Below the pieces are notes generated by a model, which saw nothing but the letters and a program-made list of their open reading frames with translations, did not search any database and was not told where the DNA came from. A stretch of DNA of 64,000 bases from Pseudeuparius sepicola (lineage: Eukaryota > Arthropoda > Insecta > Coleoptera > Anthribidae): contig OY987298.1 of the NCBI GenBank assembly GCA_963920635.1, positions 82,407,454 to 82,471,453 on the forward strand, given 5' to 3'. This document shows, in pieces, positions 12,340 through 24,538 of the stretch. How positions within the stretch are numbered: the first letter of the stretch is position 1; every line of letters begins with the position of its first letter. The translations under genes were made by a program, and so were the position numbers.

Positions 12340-12979
12340 CAGCCCGCGCTGTAGGTTATGTCTAGGTTTTTATGTACAATCTCGTAGAATATCTTAGAAA
12401 ACGCCACAGGAGACCCACTATTTGCACATTGCCTGTGGAAAATCAAGCTGGAGAAACTCGAAAACCCAGGTTAGAAGGAACTTATTGGCGCGCCCTTGCC
12501 CTATAGTGATATGCCCTGTTCCGGCTTAATAGGAAGAACGGAAAACTGGTATTAGACCGTAGTGACAGATTTAGGTGCCCCATTTTCGCATACTAGCCTC
12601 TAAGAGGGTTGAAAAGTACATCGATGCTGAGTAGAATGAAGTGAAATTTACGAGTGGCCCCTGGGGATAACATATGGAAAATTCGATTTTCCTGAACAGA
12701 AATAAAAGGTGTCTGTTGCCCATATTTCCACGCTAGCCATGTTCACTAAATTATTAATTAATAGAGCCTGGCTTCAGAAAACCAAAGGCTTGAGTGTTGC
12801 AGGTGGCTAAAGGGTTGAAATAAGGGCGTAGTCTTGTAAGGAAAAATCGAAATTTTGACCGATTTTTCCAAACAGGCCCATCGAAAGTATGAAAACGTAC
12901 ATCGTCACTAGCCCGAAAATCATATGGACTTGAGTGGCGGGAATGGATAAGTACATTTTGGGGTCGGAAAATTTAACGG
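12340..12979. other. Intergenic, no gene seen
   Basis: No frame or domain recognised. Loosely repeated phrases (AAAAGTACATCGATGC / AAAACGTACATCGTCA; GGCTTGAGTG) link this stretch to the palindrome that follows, so it is probably its decayed outer flank. Confidence 0.4.
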
Positions 12980-14577
12980 ATTTTTTTTTCGATTTTTCAG
13001 TTATTTTTCCATGAACGCAATTAATTGCAATAAAAAGTTATGAATTTCAGAGTATTTAAAAAAATTATGGCTTGAGTGTAGAGCGTGGCCTTCATATTTT
13101 CAGAACATAGGAAAGTTGCAGGAAAATTTATGAAAATTGCCACCATTTTCTCACGCAAGCCGTTTGACATATGCTTAGAAAAAGTGATTCTAAGACTATT
13201 TAACAAAAGGCTTGCGTGTCGGACAAGGTCATCACATTAATAATTATATATAATTTAAAAAATCTAAAAATTTCCACCATTTTATTATACAAGCCGTTTA
13301 GCATATGCTTAGAAAAAGTTATTATAAGACTATTGTAACAAAAGGCTTGAGTGAAATTGAAAAAAGTTGAAATTGGCAAAATGTGTCCCAAAACCCTTGT
13401 TGACTCCAAAGTTCGAAAAATAAAATTATCGCCTACCTCATTTAAATGTTACAGATGTTGTACGTTCAAAACTAAGAAAAAAATGCCTAATAGGCATTGA
13501 CTAAAACATCACTGCTTTTCTTGAAATAGGGTGTCAAAATTTCGGAGAGCTCAATCCGTTGCATTTTGAAAGCCAGCAATTTTTGGTATATTGTTCATAG
13601 AGAATTTTTTTGTCACTTTAAATTGTTCAATTATTCTGTAAAATTTGAAACCGCATTTTTTAATATAATCCAGTTTGTAAAATTATTCAAGAAAGTAACT
13701 CATTTCATTATCAATATTTTTAAAATAAATTGTAGATATATTTTTTATACGAAGGCAATATCGACCGCACTATTTTCATAATATAAAATATTATACATAA
13801 GCAAGGAAATGTATGCTAAATTATACATTCAAAATAATAACTCTGCCTAAACATTTCTAGATTTTTGTCAGCTCTTTGCACATATAATAATATGCTCCAT
13901 GTCCGGCAGTCAAGCCTTTTATTGCAATAGTCTTACAATCACTTTTTCTAATCATAATAATATGTCAAACGGCTTGTGCGGGAAAATGGTGGAAATTTCT
14001 AGATTTTTTTGTAAGCTCTTTGTTAAATAAATTATGTATAATTAATATGATGACCAGTGATGTTTTAGTCAATGCCTATTAGGCATTTTTAGTTTTGAAC
14101 GTACAACATCTGTAACATTTAAATGAGGTAGGCGATAATTTTATTTTTCGAACTTTGGTGTCAACAGGGGTTTTGGGACACATTTTGCCAATTTCAACTT
14201 TTTTCAATTTCACTCAAGCCTTTTGTTACAATAGTCCTTTAATCACTTTTTCTAAGCATATGCTAAACGGTTTGAATGAGAAAATGGTGGAAATTTCTAG
14301 ATTTTTTAAATTATATATAATTATTAATGTGATGACCACGTCCGACACGCAAGCCTTTTGTTATATAGTCTTAGAATCACTTTTTCTAAGCATATGTCAA
14401 ACGGCTTGCGTGAGAAAATGATGGCAATTTTCATAAATTTTCCTGCAACTTTGCGACGCAAGTCTTCGTTCCGTCCACATCCGATAATTATGCCAATTTC
14501 ATTATAATGTCTAACACATCAACAACTTTCTATAGTTTCAAAAGCTTGCATGGAAAAATAACTGAATTTTTTTTTAG
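12980..14577. repeat. Large modular palindrome built of CAAGCC...GGCTTG units
   Basis: The block from about 13100 to 13515 reappears inverted at about 14051-14450, and the outer bases (TTCAGTTATTTTTCCATG near 12998 / CATGGAAAAATAACTGAA near 14550) also pair. Inside are several units of about 70-80 bp, each bounded by CAAGCC and GGCTTG and sharing CATATGCTTAGAAAAAGT (near 13138-13218, 13287-13353, 13900-13980, 14210-14285, 14350-14415). No protein domain is encoded; frames in the arms are mirror images. It is likely a non-autonomous foldback element, but I could not fix its ends or a target duplication. Confidence 0.6.
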
Positions 14578-14579
14578 TT

Positions 14580-16369
14580 CATTAAAAATGTTCGACCTTG
14601 AAAATTTGAAAATTTTCGCCTGTAGCGCAATTCTTAACAATGAAAAATGAACTTTGTCAACCAGCCCCCCTGACAATAATTTCTGGTTGCGCCACTGCTC
14701 TGGGATCTTTGTTGCCCTCTAATATCCTGCGAAGCGAAGAAAATTTACCGTTAAAACAGTATATGCGGGAGGCAGAGGAGTAATTTGCCGTTTAAAATTG
14801 ATCGATATTTTTGCCGAGGAAAGGGTTTCTTAGACAATGCACTTTTACAATTGCATTAATTTTCGGCAAGTCTAACACAATGGAAAACTTTGTCGTACGT
14901 AGGTATTTCTAGATACATGGTTTTGCCGCTTAAAAGCACATTATATCTCGAACCTGTTTCTGTCCATGTAGGTTATCTACATTTCGGTGTACATTATTAT
15001 AAAATAAATTTAAAAAGGAACATTAAGAGCTGAGAGTCCCAACCCCAGCTTGTGGAAAACCATTAGAAAACTTAGACGTAAAAAGGTATGTTACATTTTT
15101 AATAAGTGGTGGCGACGTTCGTAGTGTTGCAAACTATTTGGACTGCATGTTTTTCTGTCATCCATCGACCTTGGTTCGAATCAGCGGCGGAGCACATGCA
15201 CATTCATGTCTTTATAGAAAAAACACCGCTTATGGTCAAGAGCTATGAGCTCTGGGCAAAATGTATATTCACGTTATTGCTCCTTGCTAGCTTTATTTGT
15301 GTGGTTTACTAATTGTCCTACACTCACAGGGATTACTAGGGTTTTCCATAGTACTTGAGTGAGTTGAGCAAATGCTATCCTAGTTCTATCGGGAAAAGTC
15401 GGTCCTAGCCGCAGCTGGCAACGAAGACAAAATAATAATAATTACCACCCAAAGGCAGTCTAAATCTTCGTTAAAATAATTTGTTATTCTTTGTCTACTT
15501 CATCTTCATCCCTATATATGGAAATAATGGTCACGGGAGATCAACTAGAAGGAAGGTTTTTGGCAAGTCTAATACGATGAAAAACTTTGTTGTCATTGGT
15601 ATTTCGAGTCGAAGTTGGGGGCTGGGGCCATAGAGAGGTATCTCTACCAGCCACATGTGCAATGTAGTCGCAGCACTGCGGACAGCAGAACTTTTATGTG
15701 CAGGCTGATGTCACACCCTGCATGTGAGCATATCTTTATAGCTTATAGTATCATGATTCGGATCTACAACTTTTATACACTGTATAAAACACGGATGTGC
15801 CAAGCTAGAAGTTTCAATGTCACGAAATTCTAAAGTATCCCCATGAGGCCCCGCATTCCAGATATAAGAATTAAAACTTTCCTGGATCCACGGAGAGGCC
15901 CACTTAGGGAACGCACATTGAAATTGCTAAAAATCTATCAAGGTTATAGCTTACTGTGCAGAACGTAGGCAGCCATTCTGTGACGTAGCCAATATTAGAG
16001 AGTTAAAGCAACATCCAATACGTAGACGTAAACGCAGAAAATGACAGCTACGCAGGCGCGTTGAAGAGTTTTGGAACGTACGTTCCTTGTGTGGACTTAC
16101 GGTTGACGTAAACTTGCGTGTACGTACGTTCACCCGAAACGCAGCGCTACCGAGCCGAAATCTTGGTGCGAAAACACCCGACTTGAGCCGAGTGATCAAA
16201 AATAACCTAACAGCCTAACATTTTATCTTTTATCCTTTTACATTTTGTGAAGTCAGAAGCATTGATTGAGGAACGGCTAACCTCAATTTTGTCTTTTTGT
16301 TGCAATTATTTGGTGTTGTGACTGTTTACATGATAAAAACTTATTGCAATAGTTTAACCATTCAATAAA
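14580..16369. other. Upstream intergenic region
   Basis: No gene recognised. A block near 14861-14935 (GGCAAGTCTAACACAATGG...) recurs directly near 15556-15610 (GGCAAGTCTAATACGATGA...), about 695 bases apart. 16020-16190 is richer in CG dinucleotides, with ACGTAC repeats, and could be promoter-proximal to the gene starting at 16370, but no core promoter motif is convincing. Confidence 0.35.
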
Positions 16370-17578
16370 ATGGAATCTCATCTAAGTCCAAATAAGCGAA
16401 TCCATTTTTCTATAGAAGATGATTTACTCTTAGCTCGAGAAGTTATTGTAGGCCAAAATCCTTATGAAGATTCAAGGAGATGGAACCAAATACAAATAAA
16501 TACGTTACAGATAACAGGGAAATCAATTTCAGTCAGAACATTAAAAGATCGAGTAAAAAAACTGGTAACGAAATTCCTAGCTAAGGACAAAATTGAGCAA
16601 TTTAAGTATGTATAATCGTTGAGTAGTAACCATAGTGAAGAGGTGCTACTCTGCCAAATCTTGCCCTTGCCACTAACAAGCAAGGTTAGTCCAACAACAA
16701 TCTTAACTATTTTCGGTTGTATCGCCGATTTTTTATTTTCTGTAGGAAAAGTGTCTTTTATTGAAGATATCGTTAATATGTTTTTGGACTAGCTTACATT
16801 GTTGGTGTTGACAAGGTTTGACAACAACTGTGGCACCTCTTTATCAGTATACCTAAGAGTTGTTATAATGGAATTTTCTTTATAGGTTATAGCATAGTCG
16901 AACAATACTCCGTTCGACTATGGTATAGGTAAGAATTAAATTATGAGTCATCTTTATGTACCTATTTATTTAATATCTAAATTTATTTGTACTTTTATAC
17001 CTATGGTTTCCAATTTTACAGATCTGGAACAGAAGAAGAGATAAATGAACTTGACGATTTACTGAGGCACATCTCTGGCTTAATGAATGAATTTAACAAA
17101 GTAAAGAAAAGTACTGCAACAGAAAGTATTGGAAGTTCATACCAAAAAGGTTTTCTACAAAGGGAAAGTGCAATAGAAAGACAATTTATGAATATTGTTG
17201 ATGATACAGATGATGGCAGATTAGTAGATGAGAGTACCAATGAAATTACTGGCTGTAGCGGAGAGCATAGTACCTAAGTGATTACTGCTAAAAAAAGGTG
17301 GGAAGTAGGTCATGTCTTACCAGAGGTCGGAAACTCTTCGAAGTTCAAACTAGTCCGTTAATTTTTTTTGTTTAAGTTAAATCTTTGAAAACATTGATAA
17401 ATGTTTTTATTTACAGTTCAGATGCGTTCGATTGAGATCGAGATAGGTGATGGTGTTGATGGTGATAGAATATCGGAAGTTGAAGATTTTCATTCTGATG
17501 CAGCAGAAAAAGAAAATCAATGCAATGATCCTAAGAAAATGGCAAATAAAAGAACATACTCACAAAGAAATATTCAAA
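16370..17578 (+). CDS. Myb/SANT-like DNA-binding protein, exons 1-3
   Basis: Exon 1 (16370-16605) starts MESHLSPNKRIHFSIEDDLLLAREV and continues NPYEDSRRWNQIQINTLQITGKSISVRTLKDRVKKL. This is the helix pattern of the Myb/SANT-like domain of Harbinger-associated and related insect proteins. Donor GTATGT at 16606 joins the acceptor at 17020-17021, giving FKSGTEEEINELDDLL in frame. Exon 2 ends at GTACCT (17270, or the in-phase alternative at 17234). Exon 3 runs 17417-17578 and ends at GTAAGT with one base of a codon left. In this family a coiled-coil tail normally follows. No such exon lies nearby, but the exon at 36685 fits the phase. No internal stop is seen if these splices are used. Function is probably DNA binding in the nucleus. 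The family is recognised by pattern, not by search. Confidence 0.6.
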
Positions 17579-18108
17579 GTAAGTTTCTTACACGTTATTA
17601 GTTTCCGTGACATCGTTCAAACTGAAGCAAGTGTTGAAATGTCATCCTTTACATAACTATCCACTAAACATGAAACATAACATTAACATTGAGTAACGTT
17701 GAATTCAATTAAACATTGTAATGTTTTTTCAGTATATTACTTGTATCATTGATGTAAGATTTTAAATAACAATACTTTCAAAATATTACATAATTATGGT
17801 ACATTGCATACTAATTACCAATCTGATACAAATATAATATTACTTGAAGTAACCCATTATATTACATGTTAGTTAAAACAGACAAATAACGTTTATATAA
17901 CAACTAAAGGTTTTTTTTAAAGCGCATGCGTTATTGGCTGGCGGGCGAGCTTGGCGCGGGGCCCATGTCTGTGGCTTCTGCGCCCGGCACTCGGTCTCGG
18001 CACTGCGTCGCGTCGGTTGAGAGCGTAAAATGGTAAAATAGTTAGTGCTTGTTCTCTAGTTGTTCTAGTTATGGTTCATAATTTCTAATGCTCCCGCAGT
18101 GTGTCCCG
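17579..18108. promoter_or_regulatory. Intron/intergenic stretch with a GC-rich block before the DUF4806 gene
   Basis: 17640-17900 is AT-rich with many TGTAAC/ATTACA-like words and an edge ACTATCCACTAAACAT that recurs inverted near 36134. 17925-18040 is abruptly GC-rich (GGCGGGCGAGCTTGGCGCGG...) and directly precedes the likely start codon at 18109. This fits a TATA-less promoter and first-exon region. No defined motif was established. Confidence 0.35.
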
Positions 18109-20313
18109 ATGTCTGAACCCCAGAAAAAGGTAAGTGAAGTACATTATTCTAATATATATTGCGCTTGAAAGAAAACTTTGCCTGCCGCAATCACACAGCA
18201 GTGGATGAAAGTAGCGTCTGTTTTTATACCCGCCATCGCCATAATGGCCGCCCTTCTGGAATTTTAAGATGAACGACTGCCACTGCGGTTTTCGTTTGTG
18301 TAATAATAAGCGAGTTTTTCAAGTTAGCGAACTTTTTGACAGTAAGTTACTACATTCCGCTTCTCAAGATATTTTTGTCAATTTATGATAATTGTTGGAA
18401 CTTCCACTATGGGTACAAACCAATGAGTTGTTTCCCAAATTTGTTATAGAATTTTTAGGTTTAGGTAGAACTGTTTTATTGTTGTTGAAAGTGCCCGAAA
18501 CTGTTTTTGTAGAAAATTTTACTGGGTAAAATTTACAGAAAGTTCTGATATCAAATTATGTGATTTTATTTGAGGTTGATAAAACATTGAAATCAGTAAA
18601 ATCGAACAACAAAAATTGTTATTTAAACTTTCTTTGCAAGACTATAAAATATCTAACCTAATTTGTGTAGGTACATTATTTCATAAACTGATAGATCTTA
18701 TAAACTGCCCTCGCATATTATATCCTTCGGCGCTACGCGCCTCACGATATAAAAATGCTCGGTAAATAATGGCTCACTTCTCAACCTAAGTGTATAATAT
18801 ACTATTTACATTAGCATATACAGTGTGCCTATTTTTAAGTGTATAGAAATCAATAAAAAAAAATCCGAGAATATTTCCAAAAACCCTTTTTTGTTTGAAA
18901 AGTCTTCACCCAGTAAGCAGTCGTTCTGAAGTGTCAATCAACGATATTAGGATAGACTACTGCTGTTAATTTGTCTTTTTTACCCACGATATATTTTCAC
19001 CAGAAAAGAAGTAGGTTCATTCCAAAACATATTGCTAATTTGATCTATCATATTTTATTTGTTTAGCCAAGGGTCTTACTTAACTTGGAATTAAAATTAG
19101 ATTTTCTAAGAGTTGTTTGTTCTTGAGAGAATAAAATAGACAATATATATTGTGTTTATCATGGTTGTTGGTACTTGTTGCTTGTATTTGCAAAAAAATA
19201 TATCGATGAAAAATATTTTTAGTATTGTTTTTGAGCATGTTTGTTCCTATTTTAGTATGCTGTTGTCAGAATCCGGTGAAAGTGCAATATCGGTTGTACC
19301 AACCAATTGGATTGAAAAAGATATTATTTGTTACTGGCCGACTCATACAAAAAAACTGCAGAACTATGATTATTAAACGTATAGATCCAGGTTAAAACTG
19401 GGAAAAATATACCTTTGAAATTATCCAAACTTTTGGTGAGATATTTGTAGAAAATTATGGAGAGGCCTTAAAAGCAGAAAAACAAGTTGTTTTAACAGAA
19501 TCGGAGGAATGTTGTAATGAAACCGCTAGAATTGGAAAAAAGAAGTTTCCTGCGTCATTTATAGTTCCTCTTTTAGTATGCCCCGAGAATGATACAAGCC
19601 ACGAAGGTGATTGATTAGTTCTTGTTTATTATAGGTATTTTTTGTTTTTATGAATTATCTTACATGAAATAGATATTCTTGGTAACGGGGTATTTATATT
19701 TATTATATTGTAGATGAAGCTAATAAAGCTGCAGCCAATTTTGCACAAGACATTCATTCATTCATCACATACCGAGGCCAATACCAAATCAATTGGTAGT
19801 TCTGTTAGTAGAAACAGCATGGAAATTGTAGTCAGTAATATTAGTCAACCAATTGATATAAAGGATAAAACTCAAGGTATAATATAGTTTATTCTTTTTT
19901 ACATAATTTAATTATATTGTGTTTTACGCTGGGTGCGTCTAAGAATACCAATCATTTCAAGCGATTGAGATTGAAAATAAATCGACGTTTAGTTTTACCT
20001 ACCTATGTATCGTACTTTGCAAATTGTGTTAATTTTTTTTCATTATTACAGAGCTACAATCATCAGAAAATAGAGATGAAGATACGGTTTCTGCTCGTAC
20101 TCCTAATTCAGGTAATTGTTAATGACTTTAAAGTTTTAAATTTATTTGATTTTTTCAACAACTGACTTAAAATAATTGTTTTTCTAGTGCAGTCTACACA
20201 ATCTGGATCTAGGTACTTCAAATGATCAAATTGTTGAACTGTTATTGGAAATGAAAAGCATGTTAGAAATTTTAATGAGTGCAATTATTAATAATGGCCA
20301 CAGTCAAAAAAAG

Positions 20314-20427
20314 TTATAGGAGAAGATAAAATTAACCAGTATAAGTTACCTTTAGAAACCATTGGTGAACTTATAGGAGAAGATAAAATTAACCAGTATA
20401 AGTTACCTTTAGAAACCATTGGTGAAC
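20314..20427 (+). repeat. 57-bp exact tandem duplication in the DUF4806 exon
   Basis: Units 20314-20370 and 20371-20427 appear identical. At 57 bases they add 19 codons without changing frame (IGEDKINQYKLPLETIGEL twice). Identity of the units suggests a recent event in an already decaying exon. Confidence 0.85.
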
Positions 20428-20606
20428 TCTTAAAGTTAGAAGAAGCATTAAAAGATGATCAAGAACTTGGGAAACAGCTAGTAAGATATTTTTTTTCCAT
20501 TTTATATTTTTGTTACGATCTAGTGTTATAAACTTACCCAGCGAGTATGTACCTTACAGATGGGTGTAGGGTAACCATTCATAGATAAAAAAATATTAAG
20601 TTCATA

Positions 20607-21513
20607 CAGTGTCTGCCAGAAAGTTGGATACAAATGGGAATTTTCTTTACTTGAAGTTTCTCAAAAAAAAAAAATTCTTGATAAAAGTTGGTGTTTGTGC
20701 TTAAACTCAAAATCCACCCGCAAAAATTTTGAAATTTCTATTCGTATACAGGGTAGGTTAAAAAATATGAAAATTCCTCAAGAGTAAAGTACCCTTATTT
20801 TTAGAACTACATCAGAGTGACACTAAGAAAAGTTGTTTGGAATCTCAAGAAAATGTCAAATATGAATTCACAGCCTCAAAAGAAAAAAAAAGTCACACTT
20901 TCGCATTTCTTACTCATCACGCTGTATAATACATAATGTTAGATATGTATTTTGAGGCACATCTTCGAGCATGACAGTAAGATACCAATGATTTTTATTA
21001 ACGTTCAACTAGCATCTTAAAAACACTTAATAACTGAAAGTTCTGCAAAGTTTGTCGTTTTTTTTTATCCAGGTAAAATACTCCTACAATTTCAAACATA
21101 ACATAGCATCTAATCTGTGGAACATAAAAATATTTTAATACAGCAACAATTTAAGAGTTATTTAATAAATGAGAATTCAACAATAAAAATTATACAGCGT
21201 GATGTAAAAAATATGCGAAAAATGTTAATTTTTTTTTGAGTAGGTGGCTGTGAATTCATATTTGACATTGTCTTGAGATTCCAAACATCTTTTCTTAGTG
21301 CCACTCTGATGTAGTTCTAAAAATAGGGGTACTTTACTCTTGAGGAATTTTCATTATTTTCAACCTACCCTGTATACGAATCGAAATTTCAAAATTTTTG
21401 CGGGTGGATTTTGAGTTTAAGTACAAGCACCAACTTTTATCAAGAATATTTTTTTCTGAGAAACTTCAAATAAAGAAAATTCCCCTTTGTACTTAACTTT
21501 CTAGCAGACACTG
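20607..21513. mobile_element. Foldback element, 907 bp, longest of three related copies
   Basis: It begins CAGTGTCTGCCAGAAAGTTG and ends with the near-inverse (CAACTTTCT-like, then AGCAGACACTG), flanked by TA at 20605-20606 and 21514-21515. Two long arms mirror each other around a centre near 21000-21170. It sits in the intron between 20480 and 21916 of the DUF4806 pseudogene. Related copies: 46083-46572 and 51850-52304. No protein coded; probably a Tc1/mariner-type non-autonomous element. Confidence 0.75.
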
Positions 21514-22064
21514 TATAACCAACAATAATAAATGGTTACCCTCCACCCTCTAACCCCTTCATCTAGTAGTTGTAGAAGACGCCGAAGTCTTCTACATCTC
21601 ACCGCTACTAACTTATACTCAGTTGAATAAAATACGCCTAGCCGATGAATCCCATATTATATCCTTTACCTGCTATAATGCCACAAAACGTCTTCTTTAT
21701 TATTTATAATTACGGGTACAAAAATCCAACTTTGATAAAGAATCAAATAGAAATTTAAAATTTTTAAATTTTTTCAAATATCTCGAATGCATTATAATTA
21801 TGCTCCCAAAAGCGCCACTTTGCTTTAATTTAATCAACCCCGATTGTTATAATATTACTAGGAAAGATCCCTGTGCTCAATTTTTGTACATGTTTTTTTT
21901 TTTTTTTTTCATTAGGTGCTGTAATGCAAATTTTTTCCAATGCAACAGAAATAAATTTTGACGAAAGCGTAGCGGAATGGTTAAGGTTATATCGTCAGAG
22001 GAGTACACGTGGGAAAAAAATTGATAGTATACTTACTGTAATAATAATTATTATTATTATAGTT

Positions 22065-23367
22065 TAAAAGTTGCCCAATTAAATGCAAGAAAAATAATTT
22101 TATGTTGTGTATATTTAACACCTGTCCTCATCCACTAAAAGCAATGCAGACATATTATTTCATGCATACCTATGCATGACTACTATCATCTACTTTTTAT
22201 TTTTCATTCTAAAAACATACAAGGTTTGAATAAAACTTGGGAATTTTTCAGTGAATTTGAGTAACATACTGCCAGGGCCATATTTACCATGTACACGCGC
22301 GGCCCTTGAAATCGTTCCAATACGTGCGGACGCAAAGGCGTTCAACTGACAACGTTGCAATTACCCCTCCCCTATCTCCCGGTAGTGACGGCAAATTTTA
22401 CATCTTATTACGCGACATTACCTTACGTGACATTGCCAGTTACAGTGCAAAAAACAGTAAATTCGGCGCTGTTAGGTTGGTCTTAGATTGCCTGAATAAT
22501 AGCGGAAAATCTTATAACTCTGCCCACAGACATTGGTGGCTTTTTTCGCAAAAGTCTTTCGACAACCTCGAATATAGAGCCGTTCTAAAAATCGAAGAAG
22601 GTGGTAAATCTCTTAATTAGGTGTCGTACTTTCCTCCGGTACCAAAAAGAACCTCGAAAATCCGATATAAAAGAGAAATTCCCGATTCACGATTAACCAC
22701 TTTCGAGAAACGGGACGGCTGTAGAATCAACGAAACCGTCGGAAAATCCTCTGAAACCACTATTGGAAATTGCTTGTTTTTCTCATTTCTCGATTTTTCG
22801 GGGGCCCGGGAAGCATCAGAACCTCACCCGAGGACTCCAGGGAAGGTTTAAAAATTGAAATAATCCAAAGATTTGGTTCGCGGTTAAGATAAATAAATGT
22901 AATAAACCAATGTAAAAAAACCACTACGAGATTCTTCTGTAATAACACAATTATACTTAGATATTATACTTTATTTAACTAATACCACTTTGACAATCAA
23001 AGAAATCCGCGTAATTTCACGTTACGTGAATCTCAAAACACCAAGAAACTGTGTAAAACTTTAAATCCACTTCATTATAATGATAATGCAGCGATTTATT
23101 AACCTATTTTCGTTGACTGACGTATCGCAATTTTTATTTTCTACGGGGAGGAGCGGGTCGGTACGAGGGAATGTAGGGGAAGTTGTTGATTTGTGAAGCC
23201 GTGGAATTCGCGCAACGTTGCCGCACTTACCCGAAATTCTTGATTTCTTGCTTATTTCTCATGCCTAGTGGAACGTTTTCTGAGGCCGCGCGTGTGTATT
23301 TTAATACTTTTTTTAGAGTGAAAAACAAGAAAGTTATATACCAGAAGATACTGACCGATTTTTGGAC
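22065..23367. other. Unannotated interval
   Basis: 22306-22851 is less AT-rich and carries two adjacent open frames in different phases (from 22306 and 22621) with no recognisable domain. It contains a short ACGCGACATTACCTTACGTG-like self-similarity. An ATT microsatellite lies near 22040-22060. Nothing further is supported. Confidence 0.3.
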
Positions 23368-23547
23368 GTGATTTTACTCAGTATGCCTTTCAAAGGGCAT
23401 TATGTTGCGTATATTCTCACAATAATAAGGTATGAATCAGAGAATCATCCTGGGTTCTTCATATGCAAAAGTGAGTTTTCATTTATTCGAAAAATATTCG
23501 TTTTGATATGATTTTAGTCAGGCTGCCATGTGTTTATAATGAGGTTC
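23368..23547. repeat. Inverted copy of the sequence flanking the gypsy element on its other side
   Basis: This stretch (TGCCTTTCAAAGGGCATTAT, ...TTAGTCAGGCTGCCATG) is the reverse complement, with a few differences, of about 35553-35745. That is the DNA immediately beyond the right LTR. The two copies thus bracket the gypsy element in opposite orientation. Confidence 0.75.
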
Positions 23548-23963
23548 TAAAATTCCTCTGAGAACCATAGGCATACCGTTAACGTAGACCCAAAGGGCTA
23601 CTATTTGTCACGTGAACTTGTATTTTAATACTCAATTTTTCCACGTTTCTGAACAGGCTGCCAATGAGAGGTATGCAAGTTCTTGTCATAAAACTGCTGA
23701 AGAAAAGATGGTTTACCGTTTGCGCATATCCAAGTACACTTTACATAAAATAAATCTTTTAAATGATTTAAACTGTACTTGGACATGCGCAAACGGTATG
23801 CCATCCTTTTTTTGGCAGTTTTGTAACAATAACTTGCATACTTCTCATTGGCAGCCTGTTCAGAAACGTGGAAAAATTAATTATTTAAATACAAGTTCAC
23901 GTGATAATAATAGCCCTTTGGGCCCACGATAAAGATATGCCTATGGTTTTCCGAGGAATTTTC
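23548..23963. mobile_element. Short foldback element
   Basis: About 416 bp whose two halves are near-perfect inverted copies: AAATTCCTCTGAGAACCATA at the left, with its near-inverse ending GAGGAATTT at the right. Shared inner blocks include CCCAAAGGGCTA, CACGTGAAC and GCAAACGG. The loop, near 23748-23766, is very short. It lies directly against the left LTR. No coding capacity. Confidence 0.7.
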
Positions 23964-24538
23964 TATTTTATAACCAAAATGGTTATGTTTGAGCGCCAGA
24001 AGCTTGAACTATTTAGTGGTTAAATACAAAGCACATTTTTCTAATTACAATATATTCACAATTTGGAATTGTACATTTAGTGGTTCACACAAAGTACAGT
24101 AGGTCAACTGAGTAGTTAAACTTGATACTTACAATTTATCATTTGTTAAAAAAACTTGGAAAAGGTTAAAGGTTACAATATAACATTGGAGATGTTCGTG
24201 AGCTTAAAAGCAAAACACAAGTAGCACGAAAGGTTCACGTGAGCATTTAAAGTCTTGTTTACGAGCACTTCGAAAATTTGGACGACAGTTCTACAGAGTA
24301 CCTTAAAGCCTTCTCAGATTAAAGCTACGTAGAGGCCACCTTCGCTTCAAACTCCTTGTTCGTGGATTAGGACCTCGGCTAGGCCTCGAGACTCGAGCGG
24401 GTCGTGGGATGTCCGAGCTGGTGCCGGAAGGTGTGCTCCCTACTCTAAGCCGGTTATAACGTTGGTGTGCTGGTACTCAGTCCGTCCCTGTCTCGGTTAC
24501 GTGCTTCGCTCATGTACCGGAGTGCATGTAACAGAAAA

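Larger units (their letters stand above)
18109..22064 (+). pseudogene. Decayed multi-exon DUF4806-domain gene
   Basis: Likely exons: 18109-18129 (MSEPQKK, then GTAAGT), 19256-19606, 19714-19876, 20052-20111, 20188-20480 and 21916-22064. Most are bounded by AG and GT. Exon 2 starts YAVVRI, shifts frame, then reads SAISVVPTNWIEKDIICYWP, shifts again, and has a stop before NWEKYTFEIIQTFGE. This is the N-terminal pattern of insect proteins ending in DUF4806. The later exon reads KINQYKLPLETIGELLKLEEAL, the start of DUF4806, and the last gives GAVMQIFSNATEINFDESV. At least two frameshifts and several stops make it a pseudogene. A 57-bp tandem duplication and a foldback element lie inside it. The molecular role of DUF4806 is not known to me. 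Confidence 0.6.

Noticed and set aside
13021..14421. Several 60-88-codon frames in the large palindrome
   Set aside because: They are mirror images of each other produced by the inverted arms.
18705..18765. CTTCGGCGCTACGCGCCTC segment as a structured RNA
   Set aside because: Only a 5-bp GC stem with AT-rich outer pairing; too weak to support an RNA gene.
18935..18955. GTCAATCAACG as another micro-insertion
   Set aside because: Lacks the CGTCGATGG end and the flanking repeat; an 8-10 bp match is expected by chance.
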